DNA of 64,000 bases from Gemmatimonas sp. (GTDB lineage: Bacteria > Gemmatimonadota > Gemmatimonadetes > Gemmatimonadales > Gemmatimonadaceae). This document shows positions 27,818 to 35,735 of the stretch, in pieces. A model generated the notes under the pieces. That model was not told the DNA's origin, did no database searches, and worked only from the letters and a program-made list of their open reading frames with translations. The stretch lies in the NCBI RefSeq assembly GCF_031426495.1, contig NZ_JANPLK010000029.1, forward strand, positions 19,539 through 83,538, given 5' to 3'. A program made the translations under genes and the position numbers. Each line of letters opens with the position of its first letter. The first letter of the stretch is position 1.

Positions 27818-28726
27818 TTATCCAGTCGCTTTTCGTCGCTTCTCAAGCGGCGTGACATCACGGCGCGCGGCGGGGGTAATTCCCACGTCGCGCGCCTTTT
27901 GTCGGAACGCCGTGCCGTGGTCCACCGGCTGACCGGTTTCGTGCTGCCACTGATGCACCATCTCGTGCAGCAGCGTGTGCATCGCTTCGCGCCATCCGTG
28001 TCGCGTGATGTGCGTGCGTGACATCACGATCTCGGGCGGCGTGTGACGCGAACCCGGATCGTAATGACCGAGTCGCGTGGCCATCTTCCCCGACAAGCGC
28101 AGCGGAATCGCTGTCAGCGCGCCCGCGAACCACTTCGCGTTGAGGTCGCGATGGGCTTCCATGAGCTGCGCGATGATCGAGACGTCACCTGGCCGCGCCG
28201 GTTCCTGTCGGCGTACCGAGGGGCCACGCTCTACGTCGAAGGCCAGAATCGCTTCGCGCGCGGTGGTCCGCTCGGTCTTGTTGCGCGCCGTGGCGAAGGC
28301 GACGATTGCGCGTAGCACCGCCTCCGGCGCTTCGGCGTAGCCTTCGTGAATACGCAGCGTACGGCCGATGAGCGACACCATCACGGTGCGCGTGCGCATG
28401 AGCACCAGCGCATCCACGCCGCGCAGTCCAAGATCTTCGAGGCGCGAAAACAGGACCGCCGTGCGGGCGCGCACGGCCGTGCGACCGCGCGACGGACGCG
28501 TGTCGTCGGCCACCGGCTTCGGCGGCACCGGCACGAACGCCGGCGTGAGCACCGGCGAAAAGACCTGCGTAAACAATTGCGACACCGCGCTGGTCACGCT
28601 CTGCGTGAACGAGGGCGCGGGCACGGTTGGCGGTGTCACAACGGGCACCACCGGCAACGACGCTTCGGACGCGGCCGGAGCCGCGTCGAAAAAGTCGAAC
28701 CCCAATTGCGTGTGCCGGCTACTCAT
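27818..28726 (-). CDS. SprT-like zinc metalloprotease domain protein
   Basis: This 302-residue protein has a C-terminal SprT-like domain. LNAKWFAGALTAIPLRLS is the usual entry, and TLLHEMVHQWQHETG provides the HExxH zinc site, followed by DHGTAFRQKARDVG. The N-terminal about 100 residues are Pro/Val/Thr-rich and probably disordered. SprT-like (Spartan-related) proteins cleave DNA-protein crosslinks in eukaryotes; bacterial roles are poorly known. It lies 20 bases after the carboxylesterase gene and may be the last gene of that operon. Confidence 0.85.
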   Translation of the reverse strand: MSSRHTQLGFDFFDAAPAASEASLPVVPVVTPPTVPAPSFTQSVTSAVSQLFTQVFSPVLTPAFVPVPPKPVADDTRPSRGRTAVRARTAVLFSRLEDLGLRGVDALVLMRTRTVMVSLIGRTLRIHEGYAEAPEAVLRAIVAFATARNKTERTTAREAILAFDVERGPSVRRQEPARPGDVSIIAQLMEAHRDLNAKWFAGALTAIPLRLSGKMATRLGHYDPGSRHTPPEIVMSRTHITRHGWREAMHTLLHEMVHQWQHETGQPVDHGTAFRQKARDVGITPAARRDVTPLEKRRKATG

Positions 28727-28746
28727 CGACGCGGAAGATGCGCCCC

Positions 28747-29424
28747 CTACTGGGCTCCGCGCAACGTATTGACCATTTCGGTGAGCGCGTCAATTTCGTC
28801 GCCCACGATGTCATGACCGATTCCCGGATAGATCCGCAAGTCGACCGACGCATCAAGCTGGCGGAACACCTCGGCCGACGACCGCACAATGGCCTCGGGG
28901 ATGTGACTGTCGGCGTTCCCGCAGGCGAGCAGCACCGGCGTTCCGCCCAGCGACCCTCGGTCATCGCGCGCCACCAACGGGTCGCCGATCAACCCACCCG
29001 CCAACGCCGCAACGCCACCGAAACGCACGTCGGACTTGGCCGCCATCGTGGCGTATTCGAGCATCAGACAGGCGCCTTGCGAGAAGCCCACCAAAATGAT
29101 GCGCTCGCTCGGAATGCCCCCCGCCCGCACCTGCTCCACCGCCGCCCCCACCGACGCCAACGCGCTGCTCAACCACGGCTCGTTCTGTTCGCGCGGATCG
29201 AGAAAGCGCTTCGGATACCAGCTGTTGCCCACGGCCACCGGTGCCACCAATGCCGCATCGGTGGCTTTCGCGGCCTTGGCGATCGGCAGCATGCCCTCGG
29301 CGCTGCCGCCGCGCCCGTGCACCAGCACAAGCGCGTACGACGCCTCCGTAAGCGGCGTGCCGGCCATGAGTGGGGACACGCTGCCGTGCGGCCCCGCCCG
29401 TTGTGCTGCAGTTGTGTCGTTCAC
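28747..29424 (-). CDS. mhqD: Phospholipase/carboxylesterase family hydrolase (MhqD-like)
   Basis: This 225-residue alpha/beta hydrolase has an oxyanion region VLVHGRGGSAEGML. The nucleophile serine is in ILVGFSQGACLMLEY, the acid is near CGNADSHIPE, and the catalytic histidine is in GIGHDIVGDE. It starts inside the stop of the dioxygenase gene (ATGA overlap), so the two are translationally coupled. In Bacillus subtilis the mhqNOD operon likewise pairs a ring-cleaving dioxygenase (MhqO) with a hydrolase (MhqD) for quinone detoxification. The symbol is assigned by that context and by family similarity, not by proven orthology. Confidence 0.85.
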   Translation of the reverse strand: MNDTTAAQRAGPHGSVSPLMAGTPLTEASYALVLVHGRGGSAEGMLPIAKAAKATDAALVAPVAVGNSWYPKRFLDPREQNEPWLSSALASVGAAVEQVRAGGIPSERIILVGFSQGACLMLEYATMAAKSDVRFGGVAALAGGLIGDPLVARDDRGSLGGTPVLLACGNADSHIPEAIVRSSAEVFRQLDASVDLRIYPGIGHDIVGDEIDALTEMVNTLRGAQ

Positions 29425-30581
29425 GAACTCGCCTCCATCGTCTCAGGAATCGGCAGTGACCGACCCGGGTGTGAGAGCATCCCGCGATCACCGTCGAAGC
29501 CGTCGTAGGGCCACGGCGACCGGTCGATGTCTTCAATGTGCGCCTCGATCTGCTCGCGATGCTCCTCGAGCCACGGCGGCAGACGCAACGTCGAACCGGT
29601 TGTGCTCACCGGCTCGTCTATCAGGAAGCCGGGGCCCATCGTGGCCAGCTCCACGATATGTCCATCGGGATCCTTGGTGTAGATACTCTTGAAGTACACG
29701 CGGTCCATCACCGGCGACACGTTGATGCCGGCGTCGAGCAAGCGATCACGAAACATGAGCTGCTCCGTTTCGTTCGACACCGCCAGCGCGTAGTGATGGC
29801 CCTGCCCCGTGCCCATGTGCGAGCGGCGCTCGGTGGCCGGACGCTCGAGATACGTGACCAGCGAGCCGGGACGCGCATCGGGGCTGCCCCACGACCAGTG
29901 GCGCGTACCCGGATCATCGAAGTTCTCCGTTTGCTTCACGAGCGACAGGCCGAGCACACCGCGCAGAAATTCGTCGGTACGCTCCACGTTCGCCGTCATC
30001 GCGGTGAGATGGTGCATGCCGCGGGTAAGCGCCATCGCCGGATCGATCGTCGTGACCGGGTCCGGCCACGTGAGCGTCGCGATCAACGCTTCATCGCGAC
30101 CGCCGCGCACCAATTCCGCCGGCGGCGTACGCTGCAACATGGTGCCGGCCTGCTCGTTGAAGAGCATGCCAGGGCCATCGGTCGCGATCTCGAGAATCAC
30201 GCCGTCCGGGTCGCGGAAGTAAATCGACGTGAAGTACTGCCGGTCGTACGGACCACGCACGCGCAGGCCGAGATCGGTGAGCCGACGCTTCCACCGCAGC
30301 AGCGCATCGCGATCGGCGACCCGCAGCGCGACGTGATGCGTGCCGCCGATACCGGTGCGGCCGCGTGGCGCCCGCGGCCATTCGAAGAACGTGACCACCG
30401 TGCCCGCACTGCCGGTTTCGTCGGCGAAGTACAGGTGGTAGCTGCCGGGATCATCGAAATTGACCGTGGTTTTGACCAGGCGCAGGCCAAGCACGCGGGA
30501 GTAAAAGTCCACAGTCCGCTGCGCGTTGCTGGCGACGAGCGTGACGTGGTGAAGACCGACAATCTGTGCGGTGGCGGACAT
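29421..30581 (-). CDS. mhqO: Ring-cleaving (VOC) dioxygenase, MhqO-like
   Basis: This 386-residue protein has two glyoxalase/bleomycin-resistance (VOC) halves. The first begins VGLHHVTLVASNAQRTVDFY and the second GMHHLTAMTANVERTDEF. Metal-binding His and Glu occur in each half, as in extradiol dioxygenases that cleave hydroquinones. Phrases such as RVLGLRLVKTTVNFDDPG and YFADETGSAGT are typical of MhqO/MhqA-type proteins. The start has a strong ribosome site (AGGAGG, about 5 bases before the ATG). A promoter and a perfect palindrome lie just upstream, implying repressor control by quinone or electrophile stress. Confidence 0.92.
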   Translation of the reverse strand: MSATAQIVGLHHVTLVASNAQRTVDFYSRVLGLRLVKTTVNFDDPGSYHLYFADETGSAGTVVTFFEWPRAPRGRTGIGGTHHVALRVADRDALLRWKRRLTDLGLRVRGPYDRQYFTSIYFRDPDGVILEIATDGPGMLFNEQAGTMLQRTPPAELVRGGRDEALIATLTWPDPVTTIDPAMALTRGMHHLTAMTANVERTDEFLRGVLGLSLVKQTENFDDPGTRHWSWGSPDARPGSLVTYLERPATERRSHMGTGQGHHYALAVSNETEQLMFRDRLLDAGINVSPVMDRVYFKSIYTKDPDGHIVELATMGPGFLIDEPVSTTGSTLRLPPWLEEHREQIEAHIEDIDRSPWPYDGFDGDRGMLSHPGRSLPIPETMEASS

Positions 30582-30612
30582 GCTGTCCTCCTGCCCGTCT
30601 GGCGGGCGGTGA

Positions 30613-30632
30613 ATATCTTAGTACTAAGATAT
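30613..30632. promoter_or_regulatory. Perfect 20-bp palindromic operator (MarR/MhqR-type candidate)
   Basis: The sequence ATATCTTAGTACTAAGATAT is a perfect palindrome, AT-rich in a GC-rich region, 32-51 bases before the mhqO-like start. It resembles the ATCT-centre-AGAT layout I recall for MhqR-type MarR operators upstream of mhq genes. It overlaps the likely -10 region, so a bound dimer would block transcription. No MarR-family gene lies in the window. Confidence 0.7.
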
Positions 30633-30636
30633 AGCC

Positions 30637-30653
30637 CTTTCCGCCAAGGTCAA
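30637..30653 (-). promoter_or_regulatory. Candidate promoter upstream of mhqO-like gene
   Basis: On the minus strand a -35 box TTGACC (30653-30648) follows seven bases after the stop of the metallophosphoesterase gene. A 16-base spacer leads to TATCTT, which overlaps the palindrome listed separately (30613-30632). The coordinates here cover the -35 box and most of the spacer. Confidence 0.5.
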
Positions 30654-30659
30654 GAGCTG

Positions 30660-31508
30660 CTACCGACGGTCCAGCGTGGCGGACATCGGGCCCGGCACAA
30701 AGACACCCTCGTGGTAGCCCCACGCCCGCACGGTGATCTGCGAGGCCGTGGCTTCGATCACGTTCAGCGCCGAGGGGCGATGCTTTCGACTTCGACTGGA
30801 GAGGGTGTTCGCGCCGCTCACCAGGAACCGGCCGGTGCGTCGCGGCACCACGTCGGCGCGCGCCTCGTGATCGTGTCCGGTGCACACCACATCGACCGGC
30901 AGCGCCGCCAGACGGTCGAGGGCCGTCTCCGGCTGCTTGAGGCCCCACCGGTGCGAAAGTCGGCCGCGCACGACGTTGTGGTGCACCACCAACAACCGCA
31001 GATCGCCCGCCGGGCTGGCGGCGAGTTCGCGCTGCGCCCAGTCGAACTGCGACGCGGTCAGTCCGCCTTTGACCCGCCAGTCACGCGGATACCACGTAAC
31101 CGCCTGCGGCAGCATGCCGGCAGCGGAGTTGAGCCCAACCATGGTCACGCCAGGTACACGGACGACGGGCTCCAACACCGGGTTGATGTACTGCCGGTAG
31201 CCATCGTGGAGCCGGCTGGCATCCCCCCAGCCGAAGGGGGCGTGCCACCAGGCGGTGTCGTGATTCCCCGGGACTTCGATCGTGGGCGCTACGGCGCGGA
31301 ACTGCTCGAGGATCGCGCGGGCGCGCTCGAACTCTTTCACGCGTGCGCGCTGCGAAAAATCGCCGGAGATGACGATGGCGTCGATACGCGATGTGGCCGC
31401 CACCTGAAGTGCGGCGGCCACATGTTCAGCCACGAACGGGAAGCCGCAGTGGATATCGGAGACGTGCAAAATGCGACGGAGCACCGCGCCGGTGTCCGGA
31501 TCAGCCAA
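30660..31508 (-). CDS. Metallophosphoesterase (calcineurin-like)
   Basis: This 282-residue metallophosphatase has the full di-metal motif series: SDIHCG, VISGDFSQRA, PGNHDTAW, VVHHN and CTGHDHEA. The family includes cAMP phosphodiesterases and DNA repair nucleases; substrate is unknown here. The start is TTG at 31508 and overlaps the end of the isocitrate dehydrogenase gene by 8 bases, so it should be co-translated with it. The next gene downstream has its own promoter and operator, so this gene probably ends its own transcript. Confidence 0.9.
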   Translation of the reverse strand: MADPDTGAVLRRILHVSDIHCGFPFVAEHVAAALQVAATSRIDAIVISGDFSQRARVKEFERARAILEQFRAVAPTIEVPGNHDTAWWHAPFGWGDASRLHDGYRQYINPVLEPVVRVPGVTMVGLNSAAGMLPQAVTWYPRDWRVKGGLTASQFDWAQRELAASPAGDLRLLVVHHNVVRGRLSHRWGLKQPETALDRLAALPVDVVCTGHDHEARADVVPRRTGRFLVSGANTLSSRSRKHRPSALNVIEATASQITVRAWGYHEGVFVPGPMSATLDRR

Positions 31509-32514
31509 GGCGCGCGATCACGGCGTCGGTGAACTGATCGGTGGTGGAGGTGCCGCCAAGGTCGCGCGTGAGCACGGCCCCGTCGCGGATGGTGCCTTCG
31601 AAGGCGTTCCGAATGCTCGTCGCCCGCCCACGATCGCCGATGTGATCGAGCATCATACACGCCGCGAGTACGAGCGCGCCCGGGTTCGCGATGTTCTTGC
31701 CGGCGATGTCGGGCGCGGTGCCATGCACGGCTTCGAAGATCGCGGCGTTGGTGCCGAAGTTCGCACCGGGCGCGAGACCCAATCCGCCCACGAGCCCCGA
31801 GATCTCGTCGGAGAGAATGTCGCCGAAAAGGTTGGTGGTGACGACGACGTCGAACTGCTCGGGGCGCATCACCAGGTGCATCGCCATGGCGTCGATGATG
31901 CGCTCTTCAAACTGCACGCGTCCCTCGTACTCACGGGCGATCATGCGGCCGACATCGAGGAACAGTCCCTGTGAGAACTTGAGGATGTTCGCCTTGTGCA
32001 CCAGCGTGACTTTCTTGCGATTGTGCGCGATCGCGTAGTCGAACGCGTAGCGCACGATACGCTCCGAGCCATGCCGCGTGATGATCGCCACCGACTCGGC
32101 GGCCGCTTTCGGATCGTCGCCGATCTTCACGTAGTGCTCGACGCCGATATACAGCCCTTCGGTGTTCTCGCGCACGAGCACGATGTCGACGTTGTCAAAG
32201 CGACCCGGCACGATCGTGTACGCCGGGCGGACGTTGGCGTAGAGATCAAAGGTCTTGCGGAGGGCGACGTTGATGGAGCGGAAGCCTTCGCCGACCGGCG
32301 TCTCCAGCGGGCCCTTGAGGGCTACGCGGGTGCGCTTGATCGAGTCGAGGGTGGCGTCGGGGATCGGGTCGTTCCAGCGCGCCACGCCGGCCATACCGGC
32401 AACCTGGCGGTCCCATTCGACATCGGCGCCCGCGGCGGCCAGAATGCGAACGGTGGCGTCGGCGATGGACGGTCCGATGCCGTCGCCGGGGATGAGCGTT
32501 ATGGGAGTAGCCAT
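31501..32514 (-). CDS. NAD-dependent isocitrate dehydrogenase-type enzyme
   Basis: This 337-residue beta-decarboxylating dehydrogenase of the isocitrate/isopropylmalate family would act in the TCA cycle. The start at ATG 32514 gives the standard N-terminus ITLIPGDGIGPSI. The substrate loop reads RSINVALRKTFDLYANVRP, and VRENTEGLYIGVEHY matches NAD-type isocitrate dehydrogenases better than LeuB. TNLFGDILSDEISGLVGGLGLAPGANFG and the adenine-binding EAVHGTAPDIAGKNIANP follow. No leucine or homocitrate pathway genes are adjacent. Homoisocitrate or tartrate dehydrogenase is a less likely alternative. Confidence 0.9.
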   Translation of the reverse strand: MATPITLIPGDGIGPSIADATVRILAAAGADVEWDRQVAGMAGVARWNDPIPDATLDSIKRTRVALKGPLETPVGEGFRSINVALRKTFDLYANVRPAYTIVPGRFDNVDIVLVRENTEGLYIGVEHYVKIGDDPKAAAESVAIITRHGSERIVRYAFDYAIAHNRKKVTLVHKANILKFSQGLFLDVGRMIAREYEGRVQFEERIIDAMAMHLVMRPEQFDVVVTTNLFGDILSDEISGLVGGLGLAPGANFGTNAAIFEAVHGTAPDIAGKNIANPGALVLAACMMLDHIGDRGRATSIRNAFEGTIRDGAVLTRDLGGTSTTDQFTDAVIARLG

Positions 32515-32641
32515 ACCAAATAAGATCGTCTGACGCGCACGGGGAGTGAAGTCGCGTGCTGGAATGCCGCAGATTGGGAGACGGCACGTCCAAACTGGAG
32601 TACGCCCTGCCCCAATTTTCCGAAATTTGCACAGGTCTTCA

Positions 32642-32675
32642 TTGACACGGGCATGTACCAGAGCGTACACCGTAT
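32642..32675 (+). promoter_or_regulatory. Candidate cstA promoter with imperfect dyad
   Basis: TTGACA (32642-32647) stands 31 bases before the cstA ATG. An imperfect dyad, GGCATGTAC and GTACACCGTATGCC, overlaps the expected -10 zone (about 32665-32671). With no ribosome site before the ATG, the mRNA could be nearly leaderless. The -10 match is poor, so this is tentative. Confidence 0.35.
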
Positions 32676-32678
32676 GCC

Positions 32679-34769
32679 ATGTCCTCCCCCTCCCCTACCT
32701 CCGGCCTGCTCAAACAGGTCCCGTGGATCGCCATCGCTGTGCTCGGCGCCGGCGCCCTCGCCACCGTCGCCCTGAACAAGGGTGAGACGATCAGCGCTGC
32801 GTGGTTGCTTACCGCGGCGGTCTGCACCTACCTCATCGCGTACCGGTTCTACAGTCGCTTCATCGCGGCCGACATCTTCGGCCTCGACGCCACCCGGTCG
32901 ACACCGGCGGAGCGACTCGATGACGGTCGTGACTACGTGCCGACCAACAAGTGGATCGTGTTCGGCCACCACTTTGCGGCCATCGCCGGTCCGGGCCCGC
33001 TGGTTGGTCCCACCCTGGCGGCCCAGTTCGGCTTCCTCCCCGGCGCTCTCTGGATTCTCGTGGGTGTGGTGCTTGGTGGTGCGGTGCAGGACTTCGTGAT
33101 TCTCTGTGCCTCGATCCGCCGCGACGGCAAGTCGCTGGGTCAGATGGCAAAGGAAGAGATCGGCACGGTGGCCGGCGCCACGGCGCTCGTGTCCATTCTC
33201 GGCATCATGATCATCCTGATCTCGGTGCTGGCGCTGGTCGTGGTGAATGCCTTGCGCGACAGCCCGTGGGGTACGGTCACGATCGGTCTCTCGATTCCGA
33301 TCGCGATGTTGATGGGCGTGTATCTGCGCTGGATCCGGCCGGGTGCCGTACTCGAGGCGACGGGCGGCGGCCTGGTGCTGCTGTTCCTGTCCCTGTACGC
33401 GGGCAAGTGGGTATCGGAGTCGGCCACATGGGCGCCGGTGTTCACGCTGAGTGGCGTGACGCTCTCGCTGTCGATCATGGTGTACGGCTTTTTTGCCTCG
33501 GTGCTCCCGGTGTGGATGCTGCTCGCGCCGCGTGACTACCTGTCGGCGTTCGTGAAGATCGGCGTGGTGCTGGCGCTCGGCGTCGGCATCATCGTGGTGC
33601 TCCCGGACATGGAGATGCCGCCGGTCACGAAGTTCATCGACGGTACCGGGCCGGTGTTCGCCGGGAAGCTGTTCCCGTTCGTGTTCGTCACGATTGCCTG
33701 CGGCGCCATCTCCGGCTTCCATGCGCTGATCTCCTCGGGCACCACGCCCAAGTTGCTGCGTCGCGAGCCCGATGCCCGCCTGATCGGCTACGGTTCGATG
33801 CTCACCGAGTCGCTGGTGGCCACGATGGCGTTGATCGCCGCGTGCGTGCTCACGCCCGGCATCTACTTCGCGATCAACTCGCCGGCGGCCGCGATCGGCA
33901 CCACGACGATGAGCGCGGCCGACGCGATCAACGGATGGGGCTTGTTCAAGACCATTTCGGCGGCGGACCTCGACAATCTCGCGCGTCAGGTCGGCGAGAA
34001 CTCGCTGCTGTCGCGCACGGGTGGCGCGCCCAGCCTCGCGGTGGGCATGGCCCACCTGTTCTCGCGCGCGCTCGGCGGTGAAGCGGCGATGTCATTGTGG
34101 TACCACTTCGCCATCATGTTCGAAGCGCTGTTCATCCTGACCACGCTCGATGCCGGCACGCGCGTTGGCCGCTTCATGCTGCAGGATCTGCTCGGTCAGG
34201 TGTACAAGCCGCTGGGTCGGGTGTCCTGGTATCCCGCCGTGGTGTTGTGCTCCGGGTTGTTCGTGTCGATGTGGGGATACTTCCTGTATCAGGGTGTCAC
34301 GGATCCCCTGGGCGGCATCAACTCGCTGTGGCCACTGTTCGGTATTTCGAATCAGCTGCTGGCCACGGTGGCGCTGTGCGTCGGCACAACGGTGATCGTG
34401 AAGATGGGTAAGGCCAAGTACGCGTTCGTCACCATCATCCCGCTCGTCTGGCTGGTGATCGTGACGTCCACGGCTGGCCTGCTCAAGATCTTCTCGAGCG
34501 ATCCGAAGCTCGGCTTCCTGTCGCACGCGCGCCTGATCGAAGGGCAGATCGCGGCCGGTACACTTCCGGCGAACATCAAGTCGCTTGAAGCAGCGCAGCG
34601 CATGATCTTCAACGACCGCCTCGATGCGGCCGTGGCCGGCTTCTTCCTGGTGTCGGTGGTCGTGATTCTGACCGCGTCGATCATCGAGTGGGTGAAGGTC
34701 ATGAACGGCAGCAAGGCGGCGGTGTCGAGCGAGACGCCATACGTGCGCACCCAGCTGGTCGACGCGTAA
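32679..34769 (+). CDS. cstA: Carbon starvation protein A, pyruvate/peptide transporter family
   Basis: This 696-residue polytopic membrane protein has about 16 hydrophobic segments. CstA-family motifs include AYRFYSRFIAADIFGLD, the DDGRDYVPTNKWIVFGHHFAAIAGPGPLVGP stretch, GAVQDFVILCASIRRDGKS, GAISGFHALISSGTTPK, and TTLDAGTRVGRFMLQDL. CstA/BtsT proteins import pyruvate or peptides when carbon is scarce. Its usual small partner YbdD is encoded 0.75 kb downstream on the same strand, but with an opposite-strand gene in between. The ATG lacks an obvious ribosome site. Confidence 0.96.
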   Translation: MSSPSPTSGLLKQVPWIAIAVLGAGALATVALNKGETISAAWLLTAAVCTYLIAYRFYSRFIAADIFGLDATRSTPAERLDDGRDYVPTNKWIVFGHHFAAIAGPGPLVGPTLAAQFGFLPGALWILVGVVLGGAVQDFVILCASIRRDGKSLGQMAKEEIGTVAGATALVSILGIMIILISVLALVVVNALRDSPWGTVTIGLSIPIAMLMGVYLRWIRPGAVLEATGGGLVLLFLSLYAGKWVSESATWAPVFTLSGVTLSLSIMVYGFFASVLPVWMLLAPRDYLSAFVKIGVVLALGVGIIVVLPDMEMPPVTKFIDGTGPVFAGKLFPFVFVTIACGAISGFHALISSGTTPKLLRREPDARLIGYGSMLTESLVATMALIAACVLTPGIYFAINSPAAAIGTTTMSAADAINGWGLFKTISAADLDNLARQVGENSLLSRTGGAPSLAVGMAHLFSRALGGEAAMSLWYHFAIMFEALFILTTLDAGTRVGRFMLQDLLGQVYKPLGRVSWYPAVVLCSGLFVSMWGYFLYQGVTDPLGGINSLWPLFGISNQLLATVALCVGTTVIVKMGKAKYAFVTIIPLVWLVIVTSTAGLLKIFSSDPKLGFLSHARLIEGQIAAGTLPANIKSLEAAQRMIFNDRLDAAVAGFFLVSVVVILTASIIEWVKVMNGSKAAVSSETPYVRTQLVDA

Positions 34770-34801
34770 CGCCGACGGGCAGGTTCCGCTCGACGGCTTG
34801 T

Positions 34802-34845
34802 ACGAAATCGGGGGCGACGGCACATGCCGTCGCCCCCGATTTCGT
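34802..34845. terminator. Strong bidirectional terminator between cstA and the convergent gene
   Basis: A perfect 20-bp stem (34802-34821 with 34826-34845) encloses a 4-base loop. It lies 33 bases past the cstA stop and touches the stop codon of the convergent gene. Both arms end in ATTTCGT, giving partial T-tracts in either direction. Confidence 0.85.
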
Positions 34846-35360
34846 CAGCGTAGCGTTCGACAGTAGCCCACGCGCGCTTCGATGGAGCGCGGCAGCAGCC
34901 AGCGGAGCATCGGCACGCTGGCGCCGGCCGTCGCGCCCGTTGCCGCGGCCAACCCGGTGGGGCCATCGGAGAAGGCGTCGAGCCGCCGATGCATCCGCCG
35001 ACGGACCTCCGGCGCACCCGGCATGCCAGCCATGGCGTCGATGGCGCGGTCGAGGGCGGCATGTCGCGTCGTCGATGCGCCGAAGAGCATCTCGCGTGTG
35101 CTGACACAGGCGCCATCGGCAATCGCCTCGAGCAGTCGAACGCGAGACGCGAGCGGCCGTGTCGTGTCAGCGACCTCCGCGAGCACGGCAGGCGAGAGTG
35201 GATCCACGCGTCCCGCCACCCGGGCACCGGGCGGAATCTGCCGGGCCGTATCACTCGCCGCGTACACACTTGCCGCCGTCGCCGACACCACCGCACCCGA
35301 GACCGTGAGCAGGGACAGGATCAAGAGACGACTCGTCGTCATCGACGTCGGCAGTGACAT
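34845..35360 (-). CDS. Small exported protein of unknown function
   Basis: This 171-residue protein has a signal peptide (SRLLILSLLTVSGAVVSATAASVYA). The mature part is helical and Arg/Ala-rich, with no recognised domain; the order of conserved-looking short helices (LASRVRLLEAIADGACVSTREML) hints at a HEAT-like or cysteine-containing fold. I chose ATG 35360; ATG 35342 is also possible and the open frame to 35522 is unsupported. It separates cstA from ybdD on the opposite strand. Confidence 0.6.
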   Translation of the reverse strand: MSLPTSMTTSRLLILSLLTVSGAVVSATAASVYAASDTARQIPPGARVAGRVDPLSPAVLAEVADTTRPLASRVRLLEAIADGACVSTREMLFGASTTRHAALDRAIDAMAGMPGAPEVRRRMHRRLDAFSDGPTGLAAATGATAGASVPMLRWLLPRSIEARVGYCRTLR

Positions 35361-35515
35361 GGGCGGGACTCTGGCTCTCGCAAAAAGGCGGGTCACGAAC
35401 GAACTTACGGACAGACCGCGCGCCGACCGACCCGACGTCGGGCGCTCACCCACCCTACGAGCCAGCATGACCGAGGTCACCCTCGTGTCACACCGGCGCC
35501 TCTCATCGTCACGCC

Positions 35516-35725
35516 ATGTCACACGCAGCGAATGCCACGCCGTGGAAAGTCACGATGCGTCGTTGGATCGCGACGGTGCATCGGATCATCGGCGCGCCGG
35601 ATTACGAGACGTATCTGGCGCACATGCAGCGCAAGCATCCCGGTTGCACCCCGCTCGATGCCCGGGCGTTCGAGAAGCAGCGCCTGGTGGACCGTTACAA
35701 GCAGCCCGGTTCCCGCTGCTGCTAA
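35516..35725 (+). CDS. ybdD: YbdD/YjiX-family CstA-associated small protein
   Basis: This 69-residue protein matches the short YbdD/YjiX family (DUF466) found beside cstA. It has RRWIATVHRIIGAPDYETYLAHMQRKHPG and a C-terminal GSRCC. Some relatives have selenocysteine at the terminal pair; here both codons are ordinary TGC. YbdD is thought to be needed for CstA-type transport. No ribosome site is visible before the ATG. It is separated from cstA by a terminator and an opposite-strand gene, so it must be expressed separately. Confidence 0.88.
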   Translation: MSHAANATPWKVTMRRWIATVHRIIGAPDYETYLAHMQRKHPGCTPLDARAFEKQRLVDRYKQPGSRCC

Positions 35726-35735
35726 GCGTGCCTGG

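Noticed and set aside
35516..35725. Selenocysteine in the YbdD-like protein
   Set aside because: Some relatives carry it at the terminal pair, but both codons here are TGC followed by a normal TAA stop.
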